The notes beneath the pieces are model-generated. The model saw only the letters and a program-made list of their open reading frames with translations, was not told where the DNA came from and made no database searches. The position numbers were made by a program, and so were the translations under genes. This document shows, in pieces, positions 61,874-64,000 of a stretch of 64,000 nucleotides of DNA. The first letter of the stretch is position 1. Each line of letters starts with the position of its first letter. The stretch spans positions 124,001 through 188,000 of the forward strand of contig CAYOSH010000001.1 in NCBI GenBank assembly GCA_964406575.1. Direction: 5' to 3'. Source of the stretch: WTAW01 sp964406575 (GTDB lineage: Bacteria; Acidobacteriota; Aminicenantia; Aminicenantales; Aminicenantaceae).

Positions 61874-62881
61874 TCAATAAATATCATCTCCATAGAGATT
61901 GACTTTTCCTTTAAAAACTCGGTGAACGTAAACATTGTAGACAAGTATCACCGGTATCAAAATTCCCACGCCGAAAATCATAAAAGTGAGAGTCAAACCT
62001 GAGGCTGCGGCCTCATTCGCTGTTATCGTGGGAGGGACGATGTAGGGATAGACCCACACAAACAATGTAAGGTAAGTAACTATAAAGACCACATTGCTCC
62101 AAAGGTAGGGCATCCTATCGTTTTTTCTCCGGAACGTGCTCTTTATTAGTAAAAAAAAGACAAGGGCCTCGGTAAGGACAAGCAATATGAGCCATAACTT
62201 TTGTGAACCGGTGGACCATTTTTGAAGCACGGGTTCATGCAGGAAGTAGAACATCAAAGAGGAGGTGATCAGTAAGATGAAAGATAAACAGGAGACTATG
62301 ATCAGATATGATCGAGACTGTTTCTGTAGTTTGCCGTCGGTCTTCATGATCAAATAGGAAGATCCCATCATAGAATATCCGAACACAACACCCGCAGCGA
62401 CGATAATGGACATTCCGTTACACCAGTCCAACTGTCCTCCTACAAAGGCTCCATCCCGGACTTTCAAACCGCTTACAAGACCTCCAAAAGCAAATCCTTG
62501 ACCGATTATGGCAAATAAACTTCCGGCGCCGAATGAGATGTCCCAGAATCTTTTTTTCTCCGAATGTACTCTGAATTCAAGTGCCACAGCCCGGAAGATA
62601 AAGCCGAACAACATAAGCATGATTGGCATGTACAACGCGTTTAAAGCTACACTGTAGACCATGGGGAATGCGCCGAAAAGTGTGCCGCCGGCGATTACTA
62701 GCCAGGTTTCGTTGGCGTCCCAGACCGGTCCGATGCTGGCCATCATTACAGAGTTGTATTTCTGATCACGGACGAACAAAGACAGGACACCAATACCTAG
62801 ATCTGCACCATCCAGGCTGACGAATAATCCCAGCTCCAGAGCGAGTAATAAAAACCAGATGTTCGGGAGAAACGAATTCAT
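61874..62881 (-). CDS. cydB: cytochrome bd-type oxidase subunit II (CydB)
   Basis: A 335-residue subunit with about nine helices. FVSLDGADLGIGVLSLFVRD is the conserved N-terminal helix motif, followed by IGPVWDANETWLVIAGGTLF and LEFRVHSEKKRFWD. It helps assemble the di-heme b/d site with CydA and makes a quinol:O2 oxidoreductase of high oxygen affinity. The ATG at 62881 is inside TGATG, overlapping the cydA stop; a GTG at 62884 is an equivalent alternative. Confidence 0.95.
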   Translation of the reverse strand: MNSFLPNIWFLLLALELGLFVSLDGADLGIGVLSLFVRDQKYNSVMMASIGPVWDANETWLVIAGGTLFGAFPMVYSVALNALYMPIMLMLFGFIFRAVALEFRVHSEKKRFWDISFGAGSLFAIIGQGFAFGGLVSGLKVRDGAFVGGQLDWCNGMSIIVAAGVVFGYSMMGSSYLIMKTDGKLQKQSRSYLIIVSCLSFILLITSSLMFYFLHEPVLQKWSTGSQKLWLILLVLTEALVFFLLIKSTFRRKNDRMPYLWSNVVFIVTYLTLFVWVYPYIVPPTITANEAAASGLTLTFMIFGVGILIPVILVYNVYVHRVFKGKVNLYGDDIY

Positions 62882-64000
62882 CACTCGTCCGCGTTTCCCT
62901 TTTTCAAAATCCGAGCTTCAGGGTCTTTTCGGTCCACAGCCGGTAATTCTTTTATATCAGGACCTCCAATCATGATCCGGCGTGTAAATATGATAAATAA
63001 TATCAAAAGTGCCGCGTAGATTACTGTATAAAGAATCAGACTGCTACCCACAACTGCAGGGGCGAGTTCCGTCGCTCCTTCCTCCGTGCGCATCAGATTG
63101 TATACGATCCAGGGCTGGCGCCCTACTTCGCGCACAATCCAGCCCAATTCTGTAGCAATGAATCCCCCAGGCATTGCCCATAACCATAATGTCCAAAACA
63201 TCTTTTGATTTGCCTGCGGATCGGTTGTGAGTCGTCCCCGGCACCAGTACCACAAGGCCCAGAACGCTAAAAAAAGCATGATGAATCCCATCAAAACCAT
63301 CAACCGGAAAGCATAGAACGGAAGGACTATGGGCGGACGATCCTCAGGCCGAAATTCTTTTAATCCTCTGACCCGGCCTTTCAGGGAATGCGTCGTCAGC
63401 AAGCTCAGACCATAGGGGATCTTCAGGGCCCACACGTTTCTTTCCTCTGACCGATTGGGCCATGCGACCAAAGACCAAGCCGCTCCAGCACCAGGTTCAT
63501 TGGTTTCCCAATGCGCTTCGATTCCTGCCAACTTGGTTGGTTGGTGCTCTTTCATCAACCGGCCGGAGATATCACCCAGGAAAATTTGGAAAGGTACAGC
63601 AAAGGCGGCTATGATCACGGCCGTCTTAAAAGACTTCATGAAAAAGCCAATGTATTTCTTTTTAAGGATATTCCAGGCGCTTACACCTGCCACAAAAAAA
63701 ACTGTAGAGGAAATGCATGCTATCCACATGTGAGAGAATGAAACACCTAGGTCGGGATTGAAGAGAGCCTTGGCGTACTCGGTGACAGCAATTTTCCCGT
63801 CGACAATTTTGACTCCCTGGGGAATCTGCATCCAGGAGTTCGCCGCCATAATCCAAAACGCCGAGAGGGATGCACCAAAAGCCACCATAATTGTTGAAAA
63901 GAGGTGGATACGGGGAGAAACTCTGTGCCACCCAAACATGAATATTGCTAAAAAAGCCGCTTCCAGTGCAAAGGCCATTGCTGCTTCGTATCCGAGAATA
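62881..64000 (-). CDS. cydA: cytochrome bd-type oxidase subunit I (CydA), 5' end outside window
   Basis: The frame stays open to the right edge, so the true start is outside; the visible residues (ILGYEAAMAFALEAAFLAIF) match a position about 90 residues into CydA. Seen motifs: GWHRVSPRIHLFSTIM, NSWMQIPQGVKIVDGK, EHQPTKLAGIEAHWETNEPG (Q-loop region) and RQPWIVYNLMRT. It is the heme-bearing quinol-oxidising subunit. The Q-loop is of the short type. cydB is translationally coupled. Confidence 0.95.
   Translation of the reverse strand, partial: ILGYEAAMAFALEAAFLAIFMFGWHRVSPRIHLFSTIMVAFGASLSAFWIMAANSWMQIPQGVKIVDGKIAVTEYAKALFNPDLGVSFSHMWIACISSTVFFVAGVSAWNILKKKYIGFFMKSFKTAVIIAAFAVPFQIFLGDISGRLMKEHQPTKLAGIEAHWETNEPGAGAAWSLVAWPNRSEERNVWALKIPYGLSLLTTHSLKGRVRGLKEFRPEDRPPIVLPFYAFRLMVLMGFIMLFLAFWALWYWCRGRLTTDPQANQKMFWTLWLWAMPGGFIATELGWIVREVGRQPWIVYNLMRTEEGATELAPAVVGSSLILYTVIYAALLILFIIFTRRIMIGGPDIKELPAVDRKDPEARILKKGNADE

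Noticed and set aside
1..64000. tRNA, rRNA, CRISPR array, transposase or integrase
   Set aside because: None found by reading; no tRNA-like cloverleaf, repeat-spacer array or transposase motif was recognised, though a covariance search was not possible.

Overview
This is a dense bacterial chromosome segment with about 50 protein genes and no rRNA, tRNA, CRISPR array or insertion sequence that I could recognise. A TolC-type channel, a TonB-type protein, a DUF5916 protein and many signal peptides and lipoboxes indicate a diderm (Gram-negative-type) organism. The gene mix (DUF5916 protein, ECF-controlled MacAB-TolC pump, many secreted serine hydrolases, solitary SagB-type oxidoreductase, bd oxidase, fused-type cytochrome b) would suit an Acidobacteriota/Aminicenantota-like lineage. 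That placement is inference; no phylogenetic marker was compared.

Layout. 1-1956: 3'-truncated DUF5916 gene (minus). 2227-8762: minus-strand operon running ECF sigma, anti-sigma, LTxxQ periplasmic protein, MacA-like adaptor, ABC ATPase, MacB-like permease, TolC-like channel, with a candidate ECF promoter just upstream. 9146-9517: small secreted protein. 9952-14506: plus-strand respiratory operon with a succinate/fumarate:quinone oxidoreductase (anchor, flavoprotein, Fe-S subunit), a Rieske protein, a fused cytochrome b and a small membrane protein. 14626-20619: radC, formate-tetrahydrofolate ligase, thiolase, 3-hydroxyacyl-CoA dehydrogenase, recA. 20745-36858: mixed accessory genes, including two serine hydrolases, TspO, a C45-type Ntn hydrolase, a polysaccharide deacetylase, a SagB-type oxidoreductase, an NhaC-type antiporter, a DnaQ-like exonuclease, an alpha/beta hydrolase, a TonB pair, a radical SAM protein and an aldo/keto reductase.

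37037-42393 holds a large class-V aminotransferase (minus) and a translationally coupled four-gene plus-strand cassette: radical SAM/SPASM-like protein, four-helix membrane protein, Cys-rich ATC-hydrolase-like protein, and FAD/GMC-like oxidoreductase with a ferredoxin-like Cys motif. I consider this cassette the best candidate for an undescribed system. 42529-48700: aldo/keto reductase remnant, serine hydrolase, RDD-methyltransferase fusion, Tat-exported M24-fold protein with a degraded metal site, and a divergent class-IV aminotransferase. 49356-55761: alanine racemase, two gene remnants, AbgT-type transporter, divergent gamma-glutamyltransferase, rhodanese and SPOR-NlpC/P60 lipoprotein, suggesting processing of amino-acid or peptide conjugates at the envelope. 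57123-64000: another serine hydrolase and a minus-strand respiratory set (cydA, cydB, cytochrome b5/DUF2231 protein, UbiA-type prenyltransferase).

Taken together, the window encodes quinone-based respiration (quinone reduction by the Sdh/Frd complex, quinol oxidation by a Rieske/cyt b complex and by bd oxidase, possibly a quinone-pathway prenyltransferase), C1 and acetoacetyl-CoA metabolism, and a large secreted peptide/amide-hydrolase repertoire. Several decayed gene ends (42529-42720, 50614-50893, possibly 44208-44437) show recent local gene loss.
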